Part shown: one piece after another, positions 34,876-43,816 of the stretch
Numbering within the stretch: position 1 is the first letter of the stretch
How the letters are laid out: the number at the start of each line of letters is the position of its first letter
Source: Cytobacillus oceanisediminis
GTDB taxonomy: Bacteria > Bacillota > Bacilli > Bacillales > Cytobacillaceae
Reading direction: 5' to 3'
Assembly (NCBI RefSeq): GCF_004366035.1
Contig: NZ_SOEE01000007.1
Coordinates: 1-64,000, forward strand
DNA length: 64,000 bases
Position numbers and translations under genes: made by a program
The notes under the pieces: model-generated
Told to the model about the DNA's origin: nothing
The model's database searches: none
The model's input: the letters and a program-made list of their open reading frames with translations, nothing else

Positions 34876-35874
34876 TTAGAAAATGGCATTCAAGATTAAA
34901 TAAACAATGCCAGCTAAAGTTGCAGAAATCGGCAGGGTGATTACCCATGTAATAAGCATTCTCTGCGCTGTTCCCCACTTTACTCCTTTAAGCCTGTGGG
35001 CAGACCCTACACCCAGGATAGAAGAGGAGATAACATGAGTAGTACTGACTGGCAAATGGATAAATGTTGCGCCAAAAATGATCATTGCACCTGTTAAGTC
35101 TGCTGCCACTCCATTTATCGGCCGGATTTTCATGATTTTTCCACCAACCGTTTTGATTATTTTCCAGCCTCCGATGGAAGTCCCAAGACCCATAGCTAAT
35201 GCACAGGAAAACTGTACCCAAAATGGAATATCAGTTGAAGTGACATAGTTGTTTGCAATAAGTGCCATTGTAATAATACCCATAGCTTTTTGGGCGTCAT
35301 TTGTTCCATGTGTATATGATTGCAGAGCGGCTGTGAAAATTTGAAACAGCCTGAAGTTCCGGTTTGTCTTTGTAAGATTGTTGTGTTTAAAGACAATCTT
35401 GAAGATGCTGTAAACGATAAAACCGACTGTAAAGGCAATTAACGGCGAAAAGATAAGTGCTTGAAGAATTTTTAAAAATCCCTGGTAATTTAAAGCTGAA
35501 AATCCTGCTGCCGCAATCGCAGCACCGGCAATCGACCCTATGATCGCATGGGAGGAGCTGCTTGGGATGCCATAATACCACGTCAGCAGGTTCCAGAATA
35601 TCGCAGCAGCTAAAGCGGCCAGAATGACAAGTGAACCATTCTGCAAAGTGAATGGGTCCACTATATCCTTTGTTATGGTTTTGGCCACCCCAGTAAATGT
35701 CATGGCACCAACAAAGTTCATGACGGCAGCCAATATGATGGCATGCCTTGGTTTAAGAGCCTTAGTGGAGACAGAGGTAGCTATTGCGTTTGCCGTATCA
35801 TGAAATCCATTGATAAAATCAAATGCCAGAGCTCCAATGACAATTAAGATTGTAATAATAAATACTGCATCCAT
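34876..35874 (-). CDS. pit: Inorganic phosphate transporter PitA family
   Basis: A 332-residue membrane protein of the PiT family of metal-phosphate:proton symporters. The duplicated signature is visible as FDFINGFHDTANAIATSVST near residue 20 and GTNDAQKAMGI near residue 195. The ATG at 35874 lies 12 bases behind the stop of the DUF47 gene, forming a two-gene operon as ykaA-pit in B. subtilis. Confidence 0.93.
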   Translation of the reverse strand: MDAVFIITILIVIGALAFDFINGFHDTANAIATSVSTKALKPRHAIILAAVMNFVGAMTFTGVAKTITKDIVDPFTLQNGSLVILAALAAAIFWNLLTWYYGIPSSSSHAIIGSIAGAAIAAAGFSALNYQGFLKILQALIFSPLIAFTVGFIVYSIFKIVFKHNNLTKTNRNFRLFQIFTAALQSYTHGTNDAQKAMGIITMALIANNYVTSTDIPFWVQFSCALAMGLGTSIGGWKIIKTVGGKIMKIRPINGVAADLTGAMIIFGATFIHLPVSTTHVISSSILGVGSAHRLKGVKWGTAQRMLITWVITLPISATLAGIVYLILNAIF

Positions 35875-35886
35875 TGTTATCGCCCC

Positions 35887-36504
35887 TTAAGCATTTTTCA
35901 TGATGATGGTTTCGAGCGTATTGGCGACATTCTGGCAGCTGTCAGCAATATCTTCCAGAGTTTCATATATTTCTTTATACTGGATAATCCGGATTGGATC
36001 TTTTTCAGTAGCAAAAAGATGCTTGATTGACTGACGGCGGACTCCATCACATTTGGATTCGTAATCTTTAATTTTGATTGCATGCTCTCTGATCTGCAGT
36101 AATTTCTTAGTTGAAAGAAGTTCCACGCATTTTTCAATTTCAATTGCACAATTCTTAATTGCATCCACGAACTTCAGCATAAACTCATCAGCCTGTGTCA
36201 TGGAATACATTTCAAATAAATCAGCACATTCCTCAAAACCATCGAGCACATCATCCATGCTCATAGCGAGGTGGAGGATATCTTCTCTTTCAATCGGCGT
36301 AATAAAAGCGTTATTTAATTCCTTAATGACTTCATGAACATAGGAATCGCCTTTTGTTTCATAATCCTTCATTGTTTTTGAAAAGGTTTTTAAATCACTG
36401 ACATTGTTAATTTTATAATCGGCAAAGTAAATTGCACTATCCTTTAAATTCACGGAAATGTTGCTTAACAATGTGTTAAACTTGTCCTTCTTCTTAAAAA
36501 CCAT
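35887..36504 (-). CDS. DUF47 PhoU-like protein, partner of Pit
   Basis: A 205-residue all-helical cytosolic protein of the DUF47/PhoU-like family (YkaA). The phrases ETKGDSYVHEVIKELNNAFI and PIEREDILHLAMSMDDVLDG are typical. Such proteins regulate the adjacent Pit transporter. The start ATG at 36504 follows TGGGGGTAA. It is the first gene of the operon. Confidence 0.9.
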   Translation of the reverse strand: MVFKKKDKFNTLLSNISVNLKDSAIYFADYKINNVSDLKTFSKTMKDYETKGDSYVHEVIKELNNAFITPIEREDILHLAMSMDDVLDGFEECADLFEMYSMTQADEFMLKFVDAIKNCAIEIEKCVELLSTKKLLQIREHAIKIKDYESKCDGVRRQSIKHLFATEKDPIRIIQYKEIYETLEDIADSCQNVANTLETIIMKNA

Positions 36505-36644
36505 TTTTTTACCCCCAATTATTTTAGGAAAAATTCAATCAAACGTCATTATTTTATACGAAATCGACAAAATATGATAGTTTTTTTTATTACAGTAATA
36601 TTCCCCAGTTTAATGAGAATAAACGATGAGCCTTTTCATACCAT

Positions 36645-36680
36645 AAAGAAGACACCGCCAAATTAGGCGGTGTCTTCTTT
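36645..36680. terminator. Terminator, bidirectional
   Basis: AAAGAAGACACCGCC / GGCGGTGTCTTCTTT stem behind the FusB-like gene. Confidence 0.85.
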
Positions 36681-36691
36681 ATGGGGATACT

Positions 36692-37330
36692 CTATCCTTT
36701 AAGCCTTCTGATAAAATCATGAAGATTTTCCAGTGAATTTAAATTCTCATTGCATTTCTGGCTGTCCAGGCAAATGTAATTCCCTTTTTTTGTATAGGTG
36801 CCCAACCGAGTACCCTTGGTTTCAGTTAAGAACATGCCTGTTTCTTCGAATTTGCTGCAGATGGCACAGATCCCTTTTTTGCCCAGCGGTTTAAATGTTC
36901 CATATATGCCAGTAAGTTTGCCATCCAGCAGACTGATCATATACTTCCTGTTTGAGCCTTTGTCGTCCCACCCTAAGTAGCTTATTTCCCTGAAATCGAT
37001 ATTATCAAGTGCTGGTATCTTTAATTTTTTTGCTTTAGGGAACAGCTTTTTGATGGATTGCTCCGTCAATGATGCAAACGGTATTACATATTCCTTTATT
37101 TGTGCCAAGAAGGCATCAGCCTGATCTCTTTCTTTTATATCACTGACTTGAGAAAGAAGCTGTTTTTGTTCCTCGCTAAGTTCTTCAAAAAGGCCAAATA
37201 CCTTCTCAGCAGAAAGAGATTTCAGTGCATTCAGCACTCCTGTATCATTGACAGATGCATGGCCATTAATTAGCACTTGCGTCTGATATTTAATAAAATT
37301 AAATTGATCATTCCTGATGAAAGGTTCCAT
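36692..37330 (-). CDS. FusB-family EF-G-binding protein
   Basis: A 212-residue protein of the FusB/FusC family. The N-terminal part (MEPFIRNDQFNFIKYQTQVL) is helical. The C-terminal treble-clef zinc site has CAICSKF and then YICLDSQKCNENL, which places four Cys as in staphylococcal FusB, and SNRKYMISLLDGKLTGIYG matches the preceding strand. FusB proteins bind EF-G and drive it off the ribosome, which gives fusidic acid resistance. The start ATG at 37330 follows AGGAGTGG; a longer reading to 37375 has no such site. Confidence 0.88.
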   Translation of the reverse strand: MEPFIRNDQFNFIKYQTQVLINGHASVNDTGVLNALKSLSAEKVFGLFEELSEEQKQLLSQVSDIKERDQADAFLAQIKEYVIPFASLTEQSIKKLFPKAKKLKIPALDNIDFREISYLGWDDKGSNRKYMISLLDGKLTGIYGTFKPLGKKGICAICSKFEETGMFLTETKGTRLGTYTKKGNYICLDSQKCNENLNSLENLHDFIRRLKG

Positions 37331-37435
37331 TATACCCACTCCTATACCTTCAGCACCTTTATATATCACCTTCACTTTAAAAGAATTACATAAAAATGTA
37401 AATGTCTAAAACGATTAGGAAATGAACTTGGCATA

Positions 37436-37463
37436 TGAAAAAGCACTGAACAAGGTTCAGTGC
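37436..37463 (-). terminator. Terminator of the CD3324-family gene
   Basis: GCACTGAAC / GTTCAGTGC hairpin, with a U run on the minus strand. Confidence 0.75.
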
Positions 37464-37470
37464 GAATAAG

Positions 37471-37734
37471 TCATTTTTTATAAACTATTTTTTTGATTGT
37501 TTCAACTGAAAGAAAATATTCCTCCGCCAATTGGCAGATTGTTTTGCCGTTTTTGAAGGCGCCTTTAATGGAATGATTCCTTTCATCCAGGGACTTTCTC
37601 GCTCCAGAGCGTGAGCCCCATTTTTGGTAGTCCTTTTCAGGCTTGGGGATATAAATTGCTTCACCCTGAACGTATTTTTGAATTTCTGCTATCAAAGTCT
37701 CCGGTAAAACGGCATTCGCTTTTACATAACTCAT
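37471..37734 (-). CDS. CD3324-family small HTH-like protein
   Basis: An 87-residue protein of the CD3324/Mor-like helix-turn-helix group. It starts MSYVKANAVLPETLIAEIQ, has the basic stretch WGSRSGARKSLDERN and ends in a probable HTH (ICQLAEEYFLSVETIKKIV). The ATG at 37734 follows AAGGAGCTGG. A DNA-binding role is likely; the target is unknown. Confidence 0.8.
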   Translation of the reverse strand: MSYVKANAVLPETLIAEIQKYVQGEAIYIPKPEKDYQKWGSRSGARKSLDERNHSIKGAFKNGKTICQLAEEYFLSVETIKKIVYKK

Positions 37735-37828
37735 TTCTGCCAGCTCCTTATTGATTTTTGATAATAAAAAATGAATAAGGTGCAAAGCCGATATCAGAAA
37801 TGGTTTTAGCTGAATGGGCGATAATAAT

Positions 37829-37921
37829 TTAGTCTATTACCGCCTCATGCAAAGTATCGCCACCAATATCAGGCTTTGCATGAGACGCTGCATTATCAGG
37901 CATTGCAACTGCAATGGCCAC
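37829..37921 (-). CDS. Putative 30-residue peptide
   Basis: On the minus strand AGGAGG is followed after eight bases by GTG at 37921, opening a 30-codon frame (VAIAVAMPDNAASHAKPDIG and then GDTLHEAVID). An ATG two codons upstream is only two bases from the ribosome site. The peptide has a short hydrophobic start and no cysteine. It fits no family I know; a leader or signalling peptide is possible. Call rests on the ribosome site alone. Confidence 0.4.
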   Translation of the reverse strand: MAIAVAMPDNAASHAKPDIGGDTLHEAVID

Positions 37922-38126
37922 CTTCATCACCTCCTAAAGAGTGTTTTTCTATATTATAAATTAACATGATTGCCAATGCATTTAATACCCTAATTCGACA
38001 AAATCAAATTTGTATTTATCATCCCTTGATTCTTGCAGATTTTTCTGATAATATGTTTTTCTGCCCACGCGTACGCTCATATGTATTTCTCCATTGCGGC
38101 TGAAAAAACAATGAAAGGAGAAACAT

Positions 38127-40394
38127 ATGCCATCTGAATTTGAACACCCCGATTTTCAGCAGGAAACTCAGCGGCTGGAATTTACGAAACGTTATATTGA
38201 TGTCGTAATAAGAACTTCAGAATCCAGCAAAGATAAGTTTCAGGAAAACATGAAAGAAGCTTTCGAAGACGTTGATTGGCTTGAATCCAGTTTAAGTTAC
38301 TCTTCTTTATTGACAAATGCCCGTTTCTTTGAAATGTCCAAAGATGAATTAAAACAATTGAAAAAAGCCCGGAAAAAGCCATATTTCGCCAGAATTGATT
38401 TCTTAAGAGAAGATTTAAATGAAAAAGAGATTTTATACATAGGCAAAACTTCATTGTATTCAAGGGAGAATCAGGAGCAGATTATCGTTGACTGGCGTTC
38501 TCCGATAGCCAATTTATACTATGAAGGCAGGCTGGGTGAGGTTCAATACCATTCCTATGAAGAGAGCTTTACAGGTCATCTGTCATTGAAACGCCAGTAT
38601 ATGATTGAAGATGGTTTTCTGGATGAGATCCGGGATATAGACCTCACGACTACAGATGAATTGCTTCAGGAATCACTGTCTAAAAGCTCAAGCAACCGCC
38701 TCACAGAAATTATTTCAACGATACAGGAAGAACAAAATAAAATAATACGTGCTGATTTGAATAAGCCCATCATTGTTCAGGGGGCAGCGGGCAGCGGCAA
38801 AACAACAATTGCCCTGCACAGGATTAGTTATTTCATTTATCAGTACAAAGAAAACTTTGCCCCTGAACAGCTTATGATACTGGCACCGAGCAGGCTATTC
38901 ATTGATTATATTTCAGAAGCTCTCCCAGAGCTTGGGGTAGAAAGAGTCCGCCAGACTACCTTCCAGGAATATGTGCTGGCATGTCTTGGTGAGAATCTTA
39001 AAATGGCTGATGACAGTAAATTGGTGAACTTGCTTGAAGACCATGACAGTGAAGAAGTAAACCTGGCAGCCTGGGCATCATCCATTAAAGGATCGCCTGT
39101 TTTTCAGATAATCCTTACCAATTACCTAAAAGAAATTTATAATAGCTTCTGCCCCAGTGATGATTTTATGGTAGATAAATTCAGGCTGTTCAGCCATAAG
39201 AAATTCTTCCAGCTTTTTTTGGAAGATTACAATTATCTGCCTCTTTATCGAAGGCTCGAAAAATTAAAAGCTGTGCTCCAAAATGATCTTGCGAAGAAAA
39301 AGAAAAATATCATAAAGAAGATTGAAACGTATTATGACGAGAGAATCGAAAGGGCCATTAACAGGGGAAAAGACCCTGAAAAAAGAAGAACGTACGTTTC
39401 AGATGCGCTTGATAAAAAAGCAGCCAGGCTGGAAGAATTAAAAAAAAGCTTCAGAACTGCTGTGCCAAAATACATGAAGCAATTTCCGAAAAAAAGCCTT
39501 ATCCGTTATTATAAGGACCTTTTTGAAGACTCCATCCGTCTTTCAAGATTGTCAGGCGGGAAATTGCCTGTAAAAGATGCGGATTTACTATGTGAATACA
39601 GCAGGAAATTGTTCAGGAAAAAAGTTTATGAGAGAGAAGACTTAGCTTTAATGCTTTACTTGCAGGAAAGCCTTTTTGGCATCCCTAAAGAGCTGAAGGC
39701 AAAAAATATCGTCATTGATGAAGCACAGGATTACAGTTTTATGGAGCTCCTCTCTTTGAAAAAGTCACTTGATACGGATATGTTCACATTAGTGGGGGAT
39801 CTTGCACAGGGAATTCATTCCTACAGAGGACTAACAAGCTGGCAGGAGGTTCTTGACTTTATTTTTCCGCGAGCAACATATACAGAACTTCAAAAAAGCT
39901 ATCGTACCACCGTGGAAATCATGAATAAGGCGAATGAATTGCTCAAGCTCCTTCCCTATTCATTCCCTGAAGTAGAGCCGGTTGTCCGCCATGGGAAAAG
40001 TCCTGAATTTATCAAGAGAGATAATGGCCACAGGCTTGTACAGCAGCTTGAGGAACAGGTAATTTCATTGAAAAAAGAAGATTATAAAACATTTGCGGTG
40101 ATTGGGAAAACGATGAAAGACTGTCTGCTCATTTATGACCTTTTCGAAAAGTATGCCAATCTCCCTTTTAAACTGCTGCAGGAGCAGGAAAGCATACCAA
40201 AGGATGAAATCGTCATCGTCCCCTCCTACTTGGCAAAGGGCTTAGAATTTGATGCGGTCATGATTCTGTCACTTGAAGAAGAATTTTCCAGAAACTCGGA
40301 ATTGGATATTAAGCTTCTTTATGTCGCCATGACACGGCCTCTGCACCGATTATATTTCTATGGAATGGAAAAAAACAATTTTATTATTAGTTAA
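38127..40394 (+). CDS. helD: RNA polymerase recycling helicase HelD
   Basis: A 755-residue UvrD/Rep-like superfamily 1 ATPase. The N-terminal coiled coil (about residues 1-75) is the part of HelD that inserts into the RNA polymerase secondary channel. Walker A is QGAAGSGKTTIALHR near residue 220; the DE box is VIDEAQDYSFMEL and later VPSYLAKGLEFDAVMI and LYVAMTRPLHRLY. HelD frees stalled polymerase from DNA. Start ATG follows GAAAGGAG. Bacilli can carry more than one HelD-like protein. Confidence 0.93.
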   Translation: MPSEFEHPDFQQETQRLEFTKRYIDVVIRTSESSKDKFQENMKEAFEDVDWLESSLSYSSLLTNARFFEMSKDELKQLKKARKKPYFARIDFLREDLNEKEILYIGKTSLYSRENQEQIIVDWRSPIANLYYEGRLGEVQYHSYEESFTGHLSLKRQYMIEDGFLDEIRDIDLTTTDELLQESLSKSSSNRLTEIISTIQEEQNKIIRADLNKPIIVQGAAGSGKTTIALHRISYFIYQYKENFAPEQLMILAPSRLFIDYISEALPELGVERVRQTTFQEYVLACLGENLKMADDSKLVNLLEDHDSEEVNLAAWASSIKGSPVFQIILTNYLKEIYNSFCPSDDFMVDKFRLFSHKKFFQLFLEDYNYLPLYRRLEKLKAVLQNDLAKKKKNIIKKIETYYDERIERAINRGKDPEKRRTYVSDALDKKAARLEELKKSFRTAVPKYMKQFPKKSLIRYYKDLFEDSIRLSRLSGGKLPVKDADLLCEYSRKLFRKKVYEREDLALMLYLQESLFGIPKELKAKNIVIDEAQDYSFMELLSLKKSLDTDMFTLVGDLAQGIHSYRGLTSWQEVLDFIFPRATYTELQKSYRTTVEIMNKANELLKLLPYSFPEVEPVVRHGKSPEFIKRDNGHRLVQQLEEQVISLKKEDYKTFAVIGKTMKDCLLIYDLFEKYANLPFKLLQEQESIPKDEIVIVPSYLAKGLEFDAVMILSLEEEFSRNSELDIKLLYVAMTRPLHRLYFYGMEKNNFIIS

Positions 40395-40401
40395 AACTAT
40401 T

Positions 40402-40430
40402 AGCAGCTGATTTTTCAGGCTGCTTTTTTT
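40402..40430 (+). terminator. Terminator of helD
   Basis: AGCAGC / GCTGCT hairpin followed by eight T residues. Confidence 0.85.
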
Positions 40431-40694
40431 TAAAAAAATTCAACTGTTTCGGAGAACTTCAAAAAATATTTTTTGTCCATTGTTTAGGACATTTTTACAC
40501 CGGGAAAATCAATCTTACATAAGAAAGGATGGCGAAAAATCCGTGAAATCATAATCCCGGCATATGCCGTTTATATAGATGGGCGATTGCATCCATAGGG
40601 CAATCGCTTTTGTTTTGGGAGTGTAAATAGTAGGTATCCTTTTCATGCAAATGATAAAATGAATTAAAAAACATGAAGGAGATGATTTCGTCAT
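40431..40694. other. Gap with a second orphan terminator
   Basis: No gene is evident. A second hairpin GCGATTGC / GCAATCGC at 40583-40607 followed by TTTTGTTTT ends an unexplained transcript that must begin between it and the helD terminator. GTCCATTGTTTAGGAC at 40477-40492 is an inverted repeat in the same gap. Confidence 0.5.
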
Positions 40695-41525
40695 ATGAAG
40701 GATATCAGCAGCACTTTAACAACCTTACATAATGGAGTTGAAATGCCTCAATTCGGGCTGGGAGTATATAAAGTAGAAGAGGGCCAGCAGGTTGAAGACA
40801 CCGTGAAAAATGCAATAAACATAGGCTACAGGCAAATTGATACTGCTGCCTTTTATGAAAATGAAGAGGGTGTTGGAAGGGCAATAAAAGAAAGCGGTGT
40901 TCCCAGGGAAGAGCTTTTCATAACGACAAAGGTGTGGAATACGGACCAGGGATATGAGCAAACATTAGATGCCTTTGATAAGAGTTTAAAGAAGCTGGGT
41001 TTAGAATACATCGATTTATATCTAATTCATTGGCCAGTTAAGGAGAAATACCTGGAAACCTGGCGAGCGCTTGAAAAGCTTTATAGGGATGGAAAGGTAA
41101 GAGCCATCGGCGTGAGCAATTTTCAAATTCATCATTTAAAGGACATTATGGAAAACGCAGCTGAAAAGCCTGCAGTAAATCAGGTTGAGCTTCATCCTCT
41201 TCTATCTCAGGAAGAATTGAGGGCATTTTGTGATGAGCACAATATAAAAGTGGAGGCCTGGTCTCCGATTGCAAGGGGCAGAGTGCTGGAGAACCCTGCC
41301 ATAAAAGAAATTGCCGAAGGTCACGGCAAATCATCAGCACAAGTTATATTAAGATGGCATCTCCAAAACAGTATTATTGTAATCCCCAAATCAGTTAAAG
41401 AAGAAAGATTAAGGGAAAATGCAAATATTTTTGATTTTGAATTAACTGAAGAAGAAATGAGTCAAATGAATACATTAAATAAAGATCAGCGATTTGGGCC
41501 TGACCCTGACAGATTTGATTTTTAA
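40695..41525 (+). CDS. Aldo/keto reductase, YvgN/YtbE type
   Basis: A 276-residue NADPH-dependent carbonyl reductase. Catalytic residues appear in RQIDTAAFYENEEGVG (Asp, Tyr), FITTKVWN (Lys) and YLIHWPV (His); the cofactor motif is VIPKSVKEERLREN. Members such as YvgN reduce methylglyoxal and glyoxal. Start ATG at 40695, behind GAAGGAGATG. Monocistronic. Confidence 0.92.
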   Translation: MKDISSTLTTLHNGVEMPQFGLGVYKVEEGQQVEDTVKNAINIGYRQIDTAAFYENEEGVGRAIKESGVPREELFITTKVWNTDQGYEQTLDAFDKSLKKLGLEYIDLYLIHWPVKEKYLETWRALEKLYRDGKVRAIGVSNFQIHHLKDIMENAAEKPAVNQVELHPLLSQEELRAFCDEHNIKVEAWSPIARGRVLENPAIKEIAEGHGKSSAQVILRWHLQNSIIVIPKSVKEERLRENANIFDFELTEEEMSQMNTLNKDQRFGPDPDRFDF

Positions 41526-41536
41526 TAAAGCTATTC

Positions 41537-41566
41537 AAAAAGCATCCTTAGGGATGTTTTTTTGTT
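41537..41566 (+). terminator. Terminator of the aldo/keto reductase gene
   Basis: CATCC / GGATG hairpin followed by seven T residues. Confidence 0.7.
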
Positions 41567-41615
41567 TTATTGGGGATTATAAAATTTTTCCAGAAGAATA
41601 GTTTTTTAATTTTTG

Positions 41616-41640
41616 GTTTTAGATAGAGAATCCTGGGTAA
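41616..41640 (+). promoter_or_regulatory. SigmaB promoter of the GlsB-like gene
   Basis: GTTTTA at 41616 and GGGTAA at 41635 with a 13-base spacer match the SigmaB consensus, 106 bases before the gene. Confidence 0.6.
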
Positions 41641-41745
41641 TTTAATTATACAAGCAGATAAGATCACCAAAAGCTGCGCAGCTGCTGAATGAAATTCTTA
41701 ATCTGAACAGAAACTAATTCAAATCAAAACGAGGAGTGATTTTCA

Positions 41746-42006
41746 ATGTTAAGCTTTTTATGGGCATTAATTATAGGTGGTATCATTGGTTGGTTAGCAG
41801 GCATGGTTGTGGGAAGAGATATTCCAGGAGGAATTATTGGTAACATCATCGCTGGTTTCATTGGTGCATGGTTAGGTTCATTAATTCTTGGTGATTGGGG
41901 TCCTGTAGTAGCTGACTTTGCTATTATTCCTGCTTTAATTGGTGCTATCGTGCTTGTATTCATCGTAGGCTTCATCATGAAGGCTATGCGTAAATCTCAT
42001 GACTAA
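41746..42006 (+). CDS. GlsB/YeaQ/YmgE family stress membrane protein
   Basis: An 86-residue, very hydrophobic protein with three membrane helices and glycine-rich motifs (GGIIGWLAGMVVGRDIPGGI, GFIGAWLGSLILGDWG). The family is called transglycosylase-associated but has no known enzymatic activity. A SigmaB promoter upstream suggests general stress control. Ribosome site GAGGAGTG. Confidence 0.88.
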   Translation: MLSFLWALIIGGIIGWLAGMVVGRDIPGGIIGNIIAGFIGAWLGSLILGDWGPVVADFAIIPALIGAIVLVFIVGFIMKAMRKSHD

Positions 42007-42018
42007 TAGAATCATTTC

Positions 42019-42048
42019 AAAGAAGTCCCATATGGGGCTTCTTTTTTT
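42019..42048 (+). terminator. Terminator of the GlsB-like gene
   Basis: AGAAG-CCCA / TGGG-CTTCT hairpin followed by seven T residues. Confidence 0.85.
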
Positions 42049-42120
42049 GCGCTGAAAGCCTCTGCTCTTTATTTTAGCGATATAAAAGCTGCCACTCTAA
42101 AGGGCAGCTCTGAATCGTTA

Positions 42121-43041
42121 TTAAAAGCAATACGGATTAATTCCTTTAAATATCTCAGGATCATCTAAGAAAGGCGCATGACAGACTATGGTTTCCTCCA
42201 AGAACGGGTGTGGAATCTCAAGTTTTACGGCGTGCAGAGCCTGCCGTGGAAAATCAGGTTTCCCGCCATATAAAATATCCCCTGCAAGCGGATGTCCGAT
42301 ATGGCTGAGGTGAACACGGATCTGATGTGTTCTGCCTGTATCCAGACGGCATTTAATTAGTGAAAGCTTCTGCTTAGGAAAGTATTCAATTAGTTCATAG
42401 TTCGTGACAGCATGCTGGCCGCCGGGAGATACTCTTCTTCTGGATGGATGATGCCTGTCCCGCCCAATTGGCTCGCTGATGGTTCCTTTGATCTTTGCAA
42501 TCCTTCCATGAACCAATGCTAAATATGTACGTTTAATTGTTCTTCTTTCCAGTTTTTTATCCAGGATCGCTCCTGCCAATGCATGCTTGGCAAACAAAAT
42601 GGCACCGGTCGTATCTCGGTCCAGGCGATGTATATGTTTTATGCTTCTGTATTCGCCCTGCATCTGCATAATAAAGGCTGCAGCGTTTGCTAAGGTATTA
42701 TTATGTTCTGGAGAATTAGGGTGTGTGTCCATGCCTGCAGGCTTATTCAAAACAAGTAAATGATCATCTTCAAAGAGTACTTCGATGTCATAATAAGTGG
42801 GTATAAGGCCCAAATCTTCCTCCCGGAAGAAATGGAATTTTAATTTATCCCCTGCCTGCATCGGGTTTGTCCAATTGGCTGGTTCATCATTGGTTAAAAC
42901 CTGCCTGTTCATCCTCATATTGTGTGTCTGTTTTTTTGGTGCTCCCCATAATGTCCGGACTATGTAATCGATGGAATATCCTTCCCAGTGAACAGGTACC
43001 TCTATTTCACACCATTCGCCAAACCTTTGTATTTTTACCAT
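42121..43041 (-). CDS. RluA-family pseudouridine synthase, YhcT-like
   Basis: A 306-residue enzyme that isomerises uridine in rRNA or tRNA. The catalytic Asp is in HRLDRDTTGAILFAK; further motifs are LVLNKPAGMDTHPN and RLDTGRTHQIRVHLSHIGHP. An N-terminal S4-like region is weak. The start ATG at 43041 follows AAGGAGC. It corresponds in position to B. subtilis yhcT, next to yhcU. Confidence 0.92.
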   Translation of the reverse strand: MVKIQRFGEWCEIEVPVHWEGYSIDYIVRTLWGAPKKQTHNMRMNRQVLTNDEPANWTNPMQAGDKLKFHFFREEDLGLIPTYYDIEVLFEDDHLLVLNKPAGMDTHPNSPEHNNTLANAAAFIMQMQGEYRSIKHIHRLDRDTTGAILFAKHALAGAILDKKLERRTIKRTYLALVHGRIAKIKGTISEPIGRDRHHPSRRRVSPGGQHAVTNYELIEYFPKQKLSLIKCRLDTGRTHQIRVHLSHIGHPLAGDILYGGKPDFPRQALHAVKLEIPHPFLEETIVCHAPFLDDPEIFKGINPYCF

Positions 43042-43384
43042 AAATTGCTCCTTATCCTGATTGAATAATCGTGACTTTTCTACATATAAATTAATTACAA
43101 TAATATATTAGCCTTTATAATCAGCGGATAAAAGGAATAGATGTCTACATATTATTATTGTAATATTTAAAATCAACTTTTGTTTTACTGAAAATGGAGT
43201 TAATATAGAACTTTAGAACTAATTATAAAGCATTATGCCTGTGGCATCTATTTCCTCGGGAGGAATAATTGTCAACAAATCCCTTCTCCATGGGTATAAT
43301 TACCACCCTAAAGGGCTTTCTGAATATGATATTCTTATGTATATATTACGAACTGATTACAAGGATTACAAAGGTGGGTTATCA
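43042..43384. other. Gap between yhcT-like and yhcU-like genes
   Basis: AT-rich divergent region. I see no gene, RNA or clear operator. An open frame in phase with the yhcU-like gene reaches back to 43235, but that extension lacks similarity to the family and a ribosome site. Confidence 0.5.
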
Positions 43385-43783
43385 GTGAAAGTTGTATTTG
43401 CATCAACTCCTGATCAGGAACAAAAAATTCAAGAGTTAATTAGAAAATTCTATTCAAATGTGTTTCCTCTTTATTTCACAGATGATGACATAAGAGAATT
43501 TGAACAGCAGAAGATTTTACATACTTCTACACGGCACTTTGAATACTTCGGAACATTAAAGGAGGCTTATCAGGTTATAGCAGGACTGCAGACGCTAATG
43601 GCTATTCTGGAATCCCGTCAGATGAATGACAAATATGAGATGATTTTCGCCAAAAATGTTCAAATACTTCAAGAATTCGGTTTGTCATTCCCATTTGCCT
43701 ACAGTCATTTTTGCGGAGAAAGGATGCCTCGGAATAATTTGTTCAGTGTCTACGCTAAAGCCGCAAATGAAATGCTCGTATAA
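43385..43783 (+). CDS. YhcU-like protein
   Basis: A 132-residue protein matching B. subtilis YhcU over its whole length: VKVVFASTPDQEQKIQELI at the start, FYSNVFPLYFTDDDI and HFEYFGTLKEAYQVIAGLQT in the middle. The start is GTG at 43385, behind AAAGGTGGG, which agrees with the family length (about 131). Function unknown; cytosolic. Confidence 0.85.
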   Translation: MKVVFASTPDQEQKIQELIRKFYSNVFPLYFTDDDIREFEQQKILHTSTRHFEYFGTLKEAYQVIAGLQTLMAILESRQMNDKYEMIFAKNVQILQEFGLSFPFAYSHFCGERMPRNNLFSVYAKAANEMLV

Positions 43784-43784
43784 T

Positions 43785-43815
43785 AAAAAACGCCTGCAGC
43801 CGCAGGCGTTTTTTT
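43785..43815. terminator. Bidirectional terminator
   Basis: AAAAAACGCCTGC / GCAGGCGTTTTTTT stem between converging genes. Confidence 0.9.
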
Positions 43816-43816
43816 G

